NCBI RefSeq assembly: GCF_004103825.1
Contig: NZ_RYFI01000019.1
Span: 1-64,000, forward strand
Reading direction: 5' to 3'
DNA length: 64,000 nt
Origin: Hansschlegelia zhihuaiae
GTDB taxonomy: Bacteria; Pseudomonadota; Alphaproteobacteria; Rhizobiales; Methylopilaceae
Part shown: piece by piece, positions 1 to 8,237 of the stretch
Layout: each line of letters starts with the position of its first letter
Numbering within the stretch: position 1 is the first letter of the stretch
Translations under genes and position numbers: made by a program
Notes under the pieces: model-generated
Told to the model about the DNA's origin: nothing
What the model saw: the letters and a program-made list of their open reading frames with translations, nothing else
Database searches by the model: none

Positions 1-210
1 CTGGGCGACCGCGCCGAGGACGCCTTCCGCCAGGCGCTGCTCGGCTCCGGCGGGTCGCTCAGCGTGTTCTGGGCCAACGGCCTCGTCACAACCCTCGTCG
101 TCCTCTCCGCGATCCTGCTGTTCTGGGGCCCGATCTCCGACGCCCTCGCCTGGGCGAGAGGCCGCGGAAAAGACCGCGAGCCGGCCCGAACCGTGGAAGT
201 CATCGAATGA
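1..210 (+). CDS. TctA-like transporter permease, C-terminal end (partial)
   Basis: Open from the window edge to a TGA, giving the last 69 residues of a longer protein. The segment has an RQALLGSGGS motif followed by one hydrophobic helix (about residues 27-43) and a charged tail. This matches the C-terminus of TctA, the large membrane subunit of tripartite tricarboxylate transporters. It lies 7 bases before the malonate decarboxylase alpha gene, so a role in dicarboxylate (malonate) uptake is a reasonable inference. The family call rests on the tail only. Confidence 0.6.
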   Translation: MGDRAEDAFRQALLGSGGSLSVFWANGLVTTLVVLSAILLFWGPISDALAWARGRGKDREPARTVEVIE

Positions 211-217
211 GGACGCG

Positions 218-1879
218 GTGATGCTGGAGAAGGCCGACGGCGCGCGCGCCTGGGACACGCTCGAGCGCAGCTATCGCACCCGGCTCGCGCGCGGCGCCGC
301 CTTCGCGACGGGCAAGACCGTCCGGGCGGGCGACATCGTCCCGTTCCTCGAGGCCGTGATCGAGCCGCATGACCGCGTCTGCATCGAGGGCAACAACCAG
401 AAGCACGCGGACTTCCTGGCCGCCTCGTTGGCGAAGACCTCGACGGAGACGATCCACGACCTTCACATCGTGCAGTCCAACCTCGCGCTGCCGCCGCATC
501 TCGACGTGTTCGAGCGCGGCACGGCCCGGCGCCTCGACTTCTGCTACGCCGGCCCGCAGGGGCTGCGGATGGCGCGGCTCGTGGCCGAGGGGAAGATCGA
601 GGTCGGGGCGATCCACACCTATCTCGAGCTCTACAGCCGCTACTTCTGCGACCTCACCCCGCATGTGAGCTTCGTGGCGGCCGACGCCGCGGACGCCGAC
701 GGCAACCTCTACACCGGCCCCAACACCGAGGACACGCCGGCCATCGTGGAGGCGACCGCCTTCAAGTCCGGCGTGCTGATCGCCCAGGTCAACCGGCTGG
801 TCGACCGCGTTCCCCGGGTGGACGTGCCGGGCGACTGGGTGAGCTTCGTCGTCGAGGCCCCGAAGCCGCATTACATCGAGCCGATCTTCACCCGTGACCC
901 CGCGGTCATCACCGAGGTCCAGGTGTTGATGGCCATGATGGTCGTGCGCGGGATCTACGAGAAATACGGCGTCGCGCGGCTGAACCACGGCATCGGCTTC
1001 GACACCGCGGCGATCGAGCTGATCCTGCCGACCTACGCCGAGGACCTCGGCCTCAAGGGCAAGATCTGCCGCTACATGTCCGTGAACCCTTGCCCGACCC
1101 TCATTCCGGCGATCGAGAGCGGCTTCGTCGAGGGCATCCATTGCGCGGGCTCGGAGCTCGGCATGGAGGCCTATACGGCCGCGCGCTCCGACGTGTTCTT
1201 CATCGGCCGCGACGGCACGATGCGGTCGAACCGCATCTTCTGCCAGCTCGCGGGCCACTATGCCGACCTGTTCATCGGCTCGACGCTGCAGATCGACCTC
1301 GAGGGCAACTCCTCGACCGCGACGCTGTCGCGCATCACTGGCTTCGGCGGCGCGCCAAATTTCGGGTCGGAGTCGCGCGGCCGCCGGCACGGCAGCGAGC
1401 CCTGGCTTAAGGCCGGCGCCGAGCAGAGGCGCGAGGGCGCCATGCCGCGCGGCCGCAAGCTCGTGGTCCAGATGGTCGAGACCTTCGGCGACGGCATGTC
1501 GCCGACCTTCGTGGAGCGGCTCGACGCCTGGGAGCTGCAGAAGACCTTCGACATGCCGCTGCCGCCCGTGATGGTCTATGGCGACGACCTCACCCACCTC
1601 GTCACCGAAGAGGGGATCGCGAACCTCCTGCTGTGCGACACGCTGGAGGAGCGCGAGCAGGCGATCCGCGGCGTCGCGGGCTACACGCCGGTCGGCCTCG
1701 CGCGGGACCGCGAAATGGTCGCGAGGCTGCGCGAGAAGGGCGCGGTGCAGTACGCCGAGGACATCGGCGTCGACAAGCGGCTCGCGACGCGCGACCTGCT
1801 GGCGGCGCGCTCGATCAAGGATCTGGTCGCCTGGTCGGGCGGCCTCTACGACCCGCCCTCCCGCTTCCGGAACTGGTGA
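218..1879 (+). CDS. mdcA: Malonate decarboxylase alpha subunit (acyl-carrier-protein transferase)
   Basis: MdcA swaps acetyl for malonyl on the acyl carrier protein, activating malonate for decarboxylation in the cytoplasm. The 553-residue length is normal for the family, and the protein is collinear with it throughout (for example the GFGGAPNFGSESRGRRHG segment near residue 385). The GTG start is 7 bases after the transporter stop and is followed at once by an ATG. It is the first of six mdc genes, and all later junctions in the operon overlap except the one to mdcC, where a repeat element sits. High certainty. Confidence 0.95.
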   Translation: MMLEKADGARAWDTLERSYRTRLARGAAFATGKTVRAGDIVPFLEAVIEPHDRVCIEGNNQKHADFLAASLAKTSTETIHDLHIVQSNLALPPHLDVFERGTARRLDFCYAGPQGLRMARLVAEGKIEVGAIHTYLELYSRYFCDLTPHVSFVAADAADADGNLYTGPNTEDTPAIVEATAFKSGVLIAQVNRLVDRVPRVDVPGDWVSFVVEAPKPHYIEPIFTRDPAVITEVQVLMAMMVVRGIYEKYGVARLNHGIGFDTAAIELILPTYAEDLGLKGKICRYMSVNPCPTLIPAIESGFVEGIHCAGSELGMEAYTAARSDVFFIGRDGTMRSNRIFCQLAGHYADLFIGSTLQIDLEGNSSTATLSRITGFGGAPNFGSESRGRRHGSEPWLKAGAEQRREGAMPRGRKLVVQMVETFGDGMSPTFVERLDAWELQKTFDMPLPPVMVYGDDLTHLVTEEGIANLLLCDTLEEREQAIRGVAGYTPVGLARDREMVARLREKGAVQYAEDIGVDKRLATRDLLAARSIKDLVAWSGGLYDPPSRFRNW

Positions 1880-1901
1880 TGGCGGATTGGGGAAACGGCC
1901 T

Positions 1902-2015
1902 GCGTGCTTCGAGACGCGTGCTGACGCAGGCTCCTCAGCGTGAGGAGGGGCTGAGGATGCCAGACCCGAACCTTCCTGATGCTGAGGAGGCCCGAAGGGC
2001 CGTCTCGAAGCACGC
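1902..2015. repeat. Palindromic intergenic repeat (REP/BIME-like) between mdcA and mdcC
   Basis: A perfect 15-bp inverted repeat, GCGTGCTTCGAGACG (1902-1916) and its complement (2001-2015), encloses about 85 bp. Inside are smaller symmetric pieces: CCTCAGCGTGAGG at 1933-1945 and a GCTGAGGAGG segment near 1981. Similar elements with CTTCGAGACG ends are common between genes in Hyphomicrobiales. Inside a polycistronic unit it could form a strong RNA hairpin that sets mdcA levels against the downstream subunits, which is an inference. Confidence 0.75.
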
Positions 2016-2056
2016 AGCGGCGGCGCGCCTGCTGCATAATCAAAGCGAGCGTTGAG

Positions 2057-2371
2057 ATGGAGCATCTCGAATATTCGTACGAAGGAGCCGGCCCGAGGCC
2101 CGACGGCGCGTCGGCGCTCGTGGGCGTCGTGGGCTCCGGCAACCTCGAAGTGCTGATCGAGACCGCCGAGCTTGGCGGCCGCTGCGCCGCAATCGTCGAC
2201 ACCTCCGTGCGCGGCTATGGCGACACCTGGCGGCAGGTGCTAGCCGACTTCTTCGCCCGCCACGCCCTCGGAGACGTGAGAGTGTCGATCAATGATGGCG
2301 GGGCGACGCCGGCGGTGGTGAGCCTCAGGCTCGATCAGGCGGCCGCGGAGATCAAGGACCCGGCCTCGTGA
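2057..2371 (+). CDS. mdcC: Malonate decarboxylase acyl carrier protein (delta subunit)
   Basis: This 104-residue protein carries the family's attachment segment VVGSGNLEVL near residue 27. Its serine is the expected site for the 2'-(5''-phosphoribosyl)-3'-dephospho-CoA arm that holds malonyl and acetyl groups. The frame is open further upstream into the repeat element, but the ATG at 2057 gives the normal family length and N-terminus, so that start is preferred. The stop overlaps the GTG of mdcD. Confidence 0.9.
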   Translation: MEHLEYSYEGAGPRPDGASALVGVVGSGNLEVLIETAELGGRCAAIVDTSVRGYGDTWRQVLADFFARHALGDVRVSINDGGATPAVVSLRLDQAAAEIKDPAS

Positions 2372-3264
2372 GGGTCGCGCGCCACAGCTTCTATGAGGCG
2401 ACCGCCCGCAAGCGCGTGCGGGGGTTGGTCGACGCCGGATCGTTCCGCGAATTCTGCGGGCCGGCGGAACGCGTCACCTCCCCACATCTGCCGGCGCTCG
2501 GGCTTCCAGTCGCCTTCGACGACGGCGTCGTAGTCGGCGAAGGGACGATGGACGGCCGCAAGGTCCTGATCGCCGCCCAGGAGGGCGGCTTCATGGGCGG
2601 CGCGGTCGGCGAGGTGCACGGCGCCAAGATCACAGGGCTGCTCGAGCGCGCCGTCGACACCAGGCCCGAGGCCGTCGTGCTGCTGCTCGACACCGGGGGC
2701 GTGCGTCTGCACGAGGCGAACGCCGGCCTCGTGGCGATGGGCGAGATCCAGCGCGCTGCGCTCTCGGCCCGCCATACGGGCGTGCCGGTCATCGTCGCGA
2801 TCGGCGGCAAGAACGGCTGCTATGGCGGCATGTCGATCGTCGCGCGCTCCTGCGACTGGATCGTCGCGAGCGAGGAAGGCCGCCTGTCGATCTCCGGCCC
2901 GGAGGTCATCGAGACCGTCGAGGGCATCGAGGAGTTCGACTCGCAGGACCGGGCGCTGGTCTGGCGGACGATGGGGGCCAAACACCGCCGGCTGATCGGC
3001 GAGATCGACGCGCTGGTGGCCGACGACATGGACGAGTTCCGGGACGCGATCCTCCGCTTCGTCGGCCGTTCGCGTCCGCTCGACCTCGACGCGCTCGAGG
3101 CCGAGCACGCCATGCTGTCGCGAAGGCTCGAGCGGTTCTGGGACTGCGCCGACGGAACGGACGTCTGGGCGCGACTCGGGGTCAACGACCCGGCCTCGGT
3201 GCCGTCGCTGCCCGCCGACCGGTTCAACGCGCTGCTCGGCGCGCTGTCGGGGGAGCGCCGATGA
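2368..3264 (+). CDS. mdcD: Malonate decarboxylase beta subunit
   Basis: A 298-residue carboxyltransferase-fold protein (crotonase-like core). With MdcE it decarboxylates malonyl-S-ACP to acetyl-S-ACP. Family signatures include QEGGFMGGAVGEVHGAKI near residue 75 and GGKNGCYGGMSI near residue 150, the glycine-rich oxyanion region. The GTG start overlaps the mdcC stop and the end overlaps mdcE (ATGA), so beta and gamma are translationally coupled, as expected for partners in one complex. Confidence 0.93.
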   Translation: MRVARHSFYEATARKRVRGLVDAGSFREFCGPAERVTSPHLPALGLPVAFDDGVVVGEGTMDGRKVLIAAQEGGFMGGAVGEVHGAKITGLLERAVDTRPEAVVLLLDTGGVRLHEANAGLVAMGEIQRAALSARHTGVPVIVAIGGKNGCYGGMSIVARSCDWIVASEEGRLSISGPEVIETVEGIEEFDSQDRALVWRTMGAKHRRLIGEIDALVADDMDEFRDAILRFVGRSRPLDLDALEAEHAMLSRRLERFWDCADGTDVWARLGVNDPASVPSLPADRFNALLGALSGERR

Positions 3265-3983
3265 GCGAGACGTCGACCGTCGACCGCGTGCTGGCCGGGC
3301 TGTTCGGCGAACGCGATGATATCGTTCGGGAAGGCGCGACACTCGCAGGCGTGGCGCGCTTCGAGGGGCGGAACGTCACCGTCATCGGCACGTCCGACCG
3401 CGCCGTGATCGGGGCCGAGGTCGCGCTTCGGCTCGCCCGCGCGACGCTGGACGCGATGCATGACGAGCCGGGCCGGCCGATCCTCGTGATCGTGGACAAT
3501 TCCGGCCATCGCCTCAGCCGGCGCGACGAGCTGATGGCCAACAATGGCTGCATCGCCCATCTCACCCGCTGCCTCGACGCCGCGCGGCGCCGCGGACACC
3601 GCGTGATCGGCCTGGTGCACGACCTTGCGGTCTCGGGCGGCTTCATGGCCACGGGACTCGCCACCGATCTCTGCTACGCGCTTCCGGGCGCCGAGGTCAG
3701 GGTGATGGCCCCGGCCGCGATGGCGCGCGTCACCAAGATCCCGCTCGAGCGACTGACCGAGCTTTCGGCCCGGAACCCCGTGCTCGGGCCAGGCGTCGAG
3801 AACTTCATCCGCGTCGGCGGGCTGGAGGGCGTCTGGGACGGCGACCTCAGGGCGCATTTCCGAGAGGCGCTGTCGCGGCCGCTCGACGGCGACGACCCGC
3901 GCCGCGCGCTCGGCAAGCAGCGCGGCGGCCGGAGCGCGGCGGCCGACATCGCGGCGCGCGTGCGGGCCGGTTCCGTCGCGTGA
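3261..3983 (+). CDS. mdcE: Malonate decarboxylase gamma subunit
   Basis: This 240-residue partner of MdcD completes the decarboxylase half of the enzyme. A central HDLAVSGGFMATGLA segment matches the crotonase-like core of gamma subunits. The ATG sits in an ATGA overlap with mdcD, and its stop overlaps the GTG of the next gene. No frameshift or missing region is seen. Confidence 0.92.
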   Translation: MSETSTVDRVLAGLFGERDDIVREGATLAGVARFEGRNVTVIGTSDRAVIGAEVALRLARATLDAMHDEPGRPILVIVDNSGHRLSRRDELMANNGCIAHLTRCLDAARRRGHRVIGLVHDLAVSGGFMATGLATDLCYALPGAEVRVMAPAAMARVTKIPLERLTELSARNPVLGPGVENFIRVGGLEGVWDGDLRAHFREALSRPLDGDDPRRALGKQRGGRSAAADIAARVRAGSVA

Positions 3984-4849
3984 GCCCGTTCGCGCTTCGC
4001 ACGCGAGGCCTGTCGGCGGGCGAGGCCGCCCGGATCGACGCGCTGGCGGTCGAGGCGCTGATGCGCGAGCTCGTCTGCTACCCGAAGCCCGGCCTCGTCA
4101 GCCTCGTGGACAGCGGCAGCCATTCGGACATGGACGCCTCGACGTTCCGTCGCAGCATCGCGGCGCTCGAAGGCTATTTTGGCGAGATGGCGGACGCGGG
4201 CGCCGAGAGATCCTCCTTCCGGGAGCTGAACGCGATCGGCCGCCGGGCCGAAGCGCGGATGTTCGCGGCGACCCATGGGATCAACACCCATCGCGGCGCC
4301 GTCTTCTCGCTTGGCCTGCTGGCTGCGGCGGCCGGCCGGGCGGCGGTTGACGAAAATCACGAGGCGGCCCGGGTCTGCCGGCTGGTCGCCGACCATTGGG
4401 GCGCCGAGATCCGCATGGCCGGCGCCGCGGAGCGCGAGGCGAGCCACGGCGCCAGGGTCCGCGCCCGATATGGCGCGCCGGGCGCGCGGGAAGAGGCGGC
4501 GGAGGGCTTTCCGACGGTGATCGGCCATGCTTTGCCGGCTTATCGGGCGAAGCGCGCGGCCGGCGCATCACTCAACGACGCGATGGTGGACGCGTTCTTC
4601 GCGATCGTCGCGGTCCTCGAGGACAACAACCTGCTCTACCGCGGCGGTCCCGAAGCGTTGCGCCGAGCGCAGGAACTCGCGCTCGACGTCCTCGCGCGCG
4701 GCGGCGCATCGGCGCCGGGCGGCCGGGAGCGGGCGGAAGCCGTGCACCGCGCCTTCACGGCGGCGCGGATGAGCCCGGGCGGAGCCGCCGACCTTCTCGC
4801 CGCGACCGTGTTCCTCGCCGCGTTCGAGGGGCCGGAGCCCTGCGCGTGA
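3980..4849 (+). CDS. mdcB: Triphosphoribosyl-dephospho-CoA synthase
   Basis: A CitG/MdcB-family enzyme of 289 residues that makes the prosthetic-group precursor for MdcC from ATP and dephospho-CoA. Visible signatures are CYPKPGLVSLVDSGSHSDMD (about residues 33-52) and THGINTHRGAVFSLG (about residues 96-110). The GTG start overlaps mdcE and the end overlaps mdcH. The usual companion mdcG, which transfers the group to the carrier, is not in this operon; it may lie outside the window. Confidence 0.9.
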   Translation: MSPFALRTRGLSAGEAARIDALAVEALMRELVCYPKPGLVSLVDSGSHSDMDASTFRRSIAALEGYFGEMADAGAERSSFRELNAIGRRAEARMFAATHGINTHRGAVFSLGLLAAAAGRAAVDENHEAARVCRLVADHWGAEIRMAGAAEREASHGARVRARYGAPGAREEAAEGFPTVIGHALPAYRAKRAAGASLNDAMVDAFFAIVAVLEDNNLLYRGGPEALRRAQELALDVLARGGASAPGGRERAEAVHRAFTAARMSPGGAADLLAATVFLAAFEGPEPCA

Positions 4850-5769
4850 CGCTGGCGGTCGTCTGTTCCGGGCAAGGCGGCCAGCATCCGGACATGTTCG
4901 CGACGCTCGCGCGGATGCAAGCCGCGCGGCCCGTGCTTGAGCATGTGGCGGCGCTCACCGGCCTTTCCGTCCTCGACGGCCCGCTCGATCTCGCGCCAGG
5001 GGCGCTGGCCGCGAACCGCACCGCGCAGATCCTCGTCGCCGGACATGCGCTCGCGGCCCATGCGGAGCTTGCGGCTCACGGCGTGGAGGCCGCGGTCTTC
5101 GCAGGCTACAGCGCCGGCGAGATCGCGGCGCATGGCTGCGCCGGGGCGCTCGACGTCGGCGCCACGCTCGACCTCATGGCGGCCCGAGGCGACGCTATGG
5201 ACGCCGCCTGCGAAGGCGCGGCGGTCCAAGGGATGCTGGCGACCATCGGGCTCGCGCTCGCGCAGGTCGAGCAGCTTGCGCAGGAGACCGGCGTTTTCGT
5301 CGCGATCGTCAATGGCGCGGATCACGTCGTGGTGGGCGGAGCGACGGAGGCGCTTGACCGGTTCGAGACCGCAGCCGCCGGCCGAGTCCGTCACCTGCGG
5401 CGGCTCTCGGTTCAGATCGCCTCCCATACGCCGCTGCTCGAAGACGCCGCGCCGCGCTTCGCGGAAGCCGTCAGGATGTCGGGCTGGCGCGCGCCGAGCG
5501 TTCCGGTGCTGTCGGGCGTCGACGGCCGCGCGATCCGCGACAAGGAGGAGGCCGCGCACTTTTTGGCGCTGCAGCTTCACCAACGGCTGGATTTCAGGCG
5601 ATGCCTGGAATGCGTCTTCGAATATGGCGCCACCGCCGTGATCGAGCTCGGTCCGGGGCGCGCGATGACCCGGCTGATCGAGGAAAGTTTCCCCGACATG
5701 ACCGCCCGGGCTTTCGAGGATTTCCGGACGGCCGCGGGCGCCGCGAAATGGGCGCTGCGGCGCAACTGA
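4846..5769 (+). CDS. mdcH: Malonyl transferase of malonate decarboxylase (epsilon subunit)
   Basis: MdcH loads malonyl groups from malonyl-CoA onto the acetylated carrier, starting the catalytic cycle. The 307-residue protein has the acyltransferase fold: GQGGQHPDMF at the N-terminus and a GYSAGE nucleophile elbow with Ser89, followed by a conserved His in SHTPLLEDA. The frame is open further upstream through mdcB, but the GTG at 4846 overlaps the mdcB stop and gives the correct N-terminus. It is the last gene of the operon. Confidence 0.92.
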   Translation: MTLAVVCSGQGGQHPDMFATLARMQAARPVLEHVAALTGLSVLDGPLDLAPGALAANRTAQILVAGHALAAHAELAAHGVEAAVFAGYSAGEIAAHGCAGALDVGATLDLMAARGDAMDAACEGAAVQGMLATIGLALAQVEQLAQETGVFVAIVNGADHVVVGGATEALDRFETAAAGRVRHLRRLSVQIASHTPLLEDAAPRFAEAVRMSGWRAPSVPVLSGVDGRAIRDKEEAAHFLALQLHQRLDFRRCLECVFEYGATAVIELGPGRAMTRLIEESFPDMTARAFEDFRTAAGAAKWALRRN

Positions 5770-5803
5770 CGAGGATGTCCTTCCGCGCGCACATGGCCCG
5801 TCG

Positions 5804-7165
5804 CTAGAGGACGAAATCTTCCGCCGCCAGAGCGCCGACCGGAGCCCGAAGCTGGATGAACAGATCCGCCGCGCCGTCACCGTTGGTGTCGCCCTCGATG
5901 GAGATGTCCGCGTTCGGATCTCCGCCGAGATAGGACCAGCGCAGCTGACCCGCGACGCTGGTGAACGCGCCCGTTCCGATGAAGCTGAACGCCTGATTGG
6001 CGTCCTCAAGCGTGTTGGCGTCGATCCCCGAAACGTCGATGAGGTCGCCGAGGGACACCTCGAAGTCCAGGATCTCGGCCTTGTTGTCGACGCCAAGGCT
6101 CTTGGCGTTGAACACGAAGCGGTCGGCGCCGCCGCCGCCGAGCAAGCTGTCCAGGCCGCCGCCGCCCGTGATGGTGTCGTCCCCGTCTTCGCCTTCGATC
6201 CGGTTCGCCTGCGCGTCCCCGGTGAGCTTGTCGTCGCCGAACGTCCCGACCAGATTCTCGAAGCCGCTGATCCGGTCCTTGCCTTCGCCCGTGTTCTGGG
6301 ATCCCGGATTGGCGAGCGAGACATTCACGCCCTTTCCGCTGAAAGACCCCATGATGAGCGTGTCGAAGCCTTCGCCGCCTTGCAGGACGTCCGCCCCGCC
6401 GCCGCCGGAAATCGTGTCGTCGCCCGCGCCGCCCAGCAGCGTGTCGCTTCCCTCGCCGCCGCCGAGAACGTTTCCGAACTGGTCGCCCGTCAGCTTATCG
6501 TCGCCGCCTCCGGCCACTATGCCTTCGACCGTGTAGAACTTGACGCTCCCGCCGCCTTCGATCGACTGGAAGCCGGACTTCCGCAGGTCCAGTTCCAGGT
6601 CGACGATCTTGCCAACCCCGAAGATGGTCGACGCAAAGGCGGCGATATCCTGTCCGTCTCCTCCGTCGAGGCTGTCTCGACCCTGTCCGAAGTACATCGC
6701 GTCGTCGTCGGCGCCGCCGAACATTTTATCATTGCCCGCGGCGCCGATGAGAGTGTCCGAACTTTCGCGTCCGCGCAGCGTGTCGTTACCGTTGAAGCCG
6801 AGAATGACGTCTTCGCCCGCCGATCCATCCGCCGCGAACTTGCCGATGATCTCGAAAAACTCTTCGAAAGTGTTCAGGCCACGAAGCTGCTTGGCTGAAG
6901 CGGTGAAGTCCGTGATGGTCGCCAGCGTCTCGCCGTCCACGCGGATTTCGCAGGACGTCGCGGTCCCCGTCAGAGGCTGCTCCTTCTCGTTGTATGTGAA
7001 GCCCTCGCCGCCGAAGAACAGCTCGACGCCCTCCGACCCGGTCAGGCGGAACGCGTCGAAAGCGCCGTCGCGGAGCAGCCCGCTCCCGAACATGAATCTC
7101 GGCGCATAGATCCCCAAATTGGTGTCGCCCGCATCGGCGAGATCAGCGTACGTAACCTTCGACAT
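5804..7165 (-). CDS. Secreted RTX-type calcium-binding protein
   Basis: A 453-residue acidic protein with many copies of the GGxGxDxLxGGxGxD nonapeptide between about residues 120 and 330. It ends in a serralysin-type C-terminal region (ADRFVFNAKSLG, ILDFEVSLGDLIDVS, and a final AAEDFVL). These features mark export by a type I secretion system, with folding outside the cell on binding calcium. No signal peptide is present, as usual. The first 110 residues match nothing I recognise, so the activity is unknown. A GAGGGA ribosome site precedes the ATG. It converges on mdcH; no secretion genes are in the window. Confidence 0.88.
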   Translation of the reverse strand: MSKVTYADLADAGDTNLGIYAPRFMFGSGLLRDGAFDAFRLTGSEGVELFFGGEGFTYNEKEQPLTGTATSCEIRVDGETLATITDFTASAKQLRGLNTFEEFFEIIGKFAADGSAGEDVILGFNGNDTLRGRESSDTLIGAAGNDKMFGGADDDAMYFGQGRDSLDGGDGQDIAAFASTIFGVGKIVDLELDLRKSGFQSIEGGGSVKFYTVEGIVAGGGDDKLTGDQFGNVLGGGEGSDTLLGGAGDDTISGGGGADVLQGGEGFDTLIMGSFSGKGVNVSLANPGSQNTGEGKDRISGFENLVGTFGDDKLTGDAQANRIEGEDGDDTITGGGGLDSLLGGGGADRFVFNAKSLGVDNKAEILDFEVSLGDLIDVSGIDANTLEDANQAFSFIGTGAFTSVAGQLRWSYLGGDPNADISIEGDTNGDGAADLFIQLRAPVGALAAEDFVL

Positions 7166-7193
7166 GGCGTTGTCCCTCGGCGCCGGCTCGTAA

Positions 7194-7205
7194 ATGAGCG
7201 CTCAT
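7194..7205. promoter_or_regulatory. Perfect 12-bp palindrome upstream of the RTX gene
   Basis: ATGAGCGCTCAT is a perfect dyad centred about 35 bases upstream of the RTX start codon. Palindromes of the TGAGCGCTCA type are typical operators of TetR-family repressors. No such regulator is encoded nearby, so the assignment as an operator is inferred from position and symmetry only. Confidence 0.4.
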
Positions 7206-7335
7206 CTGGAGAGTCACGATGCCCTTTTGAGACCGCCGGACCATTTGCCTGTTCAGCGGCTCATCGACCGTAATCACGGTTCCTGACACCGTCCACACTC
7301 AAACGGATGAGGAGCCGGCCCCTTGACGATCTTGA

Positions 7336-7400
7336 TACGACGGCCTTGCGGTGAGCTTCCTCGCCGCCGTCCACATCGCGGCGACGAGGGCTATCTGCCG
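7336..7400 (+). mobile_element. IS5-family transposase C-terminal scrap
   Basis: The + strand reads YDGLAVSFLAAVHIAAT directly after an in-frame TGA. This matches the C-terminus of the IS5-family transposase at 52.9 kb (YDRLASSFLAAVHITAI), and the DNA is nearly identical over about 25 bases. Only the tail survives, and it is joined to a capsid-gene fragment. Confidence 0.55.
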
Positions 7401-7427
7401 CAACGGCTGCGGCAGCATAAACGGGGG

Positions 7428-7943
7428 CTCGCATCAGTCTTCAGCGCGCAATGGCCCGACGCCAAGTATCGCGGCGTCGTGCAGAAAGCCACAATGGTGG
7501 CCGGCGGCGTGAGCGCCGGTAAATGGGGCTCCGCCCTTGTCGATCTCAAGCCGCTTGCTGAAACCTCCCTGTCCGAGTTCCGGGCGCTCACCGCAATCGG
7601 TCGCCTTCAGGGCGTCAGGCCCGGGCCGTTCAACACGCCGATGGCCATGACGACGGCCGGGACGCCGGTCGGATGGATGGGCAAGGGCAACCAACGCCCG
7701 TCACCTCCATGGCGTTCGACCGCGGCACGGTCGCACCGGCCAAAGTCGGCGGGCCCGTGGTCCTCACAAACGAGCTTGTGCGATCAGCCTATCGGGCGGC
7801 AGAGAAACGCCGGCGTTTCGCTCGCCGATCCGCACTTCGTCATGCATGCGATCATCGCCACGAACCTCGCGTCGCTGGACGTCGACATGTTCCGCGGCGT
7901 CGGGCCGTTCGGCGGCGAGATCAAGGGAATTCCGGTTGGCTGA
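7428..7943 (+). pseudogene. Phage major capsid protein (HK97-type) remnant
   Basis: Two frames must be joined to read it. One gives a segment running into AGTPVGWMGKGNQRP. After a one-base shift near 7690 the other gives PVTSMAFDRGTVAPAKVGG and PVVLTNELVRSA. The first frame then resumes with DPHFVMHAIIATNLASLD and FGGEIKGIPVG. Order and wording match the middle and C-terminal regions of HK97-like major capsid proteins, with an internal deletion. No other head or tail gene is nearby, so this is a decayed prophage fragment. Confidence 0.6.
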
Positions 7944-7952
7944 TCGCTCCGT

Positions 7953-8237
7953 TCAGGGCCGTCTCAATTCCAGTGACGATACTTCCCCCGGAGGAAAATT
8001 ATTATTGTAACCTGCCTCCAATGGCCAAAACAGTCCTTCGTGATTGGCGTCCTGCCAAGCGTACCATAAGCCAGACTGAACATAGATGCGCATAACAGAA
8101 GTATTCCAAGCACCTAAGCCCAGGAATCCACGACTCTCTTTTGAAAGATCTGATACGCTCGCGTCGAAATGAGCTTGATCTCCCTCTTCTGCGCCATCGA
8201 TATGGTGCTGCGTCGAGTACACGGTCAGCAGTGCCAT
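7953..8237 (-). CDS. Small protein of unknown function
   Basis: A 94-residue protein that I do not recognise. The frame extends 12 codons further upstream, but the ATG at 8237 has a very good ribosome site (TTGGAGG about 7 bases before it) and begins MALLTVYSTQHH. It is aromatic-rich and mildly acidic, with no membrane helix or signal peptide. It stands alone between phage debris and non-coding DNA, so it may be cargo of a former element. Confidence 0.5.
   Translation of the reverse strand: MALLTVYSTQHHIDGAEEGDQAHFDASVSDLSKESRGFLGLGAWNTSVMRIYVQSGLWYAWQDANHEGLFWPLEAGYNNNFPPGEVSSLELRRP

Noticed and set aside
200-2065. A 621-codon minus-strand frame opposite mdcA
   Set aside because: It mirrors a clear mdcA gene; high GC keeps antisense frames open. 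The translation is Arg/Asp/His-rich without family resemblance.
4636-6324. A long minus-strand frame over mdcH and the end of the RTX gene
   Set aside because: It covers two real genes in other frames and has no ribosome site or family match.
5980-6800. Regular repeats considered as satellite DNA
   Set aside because: They encode the glycine/aspartate nonapeptides of the RTX protein and are explained by it.
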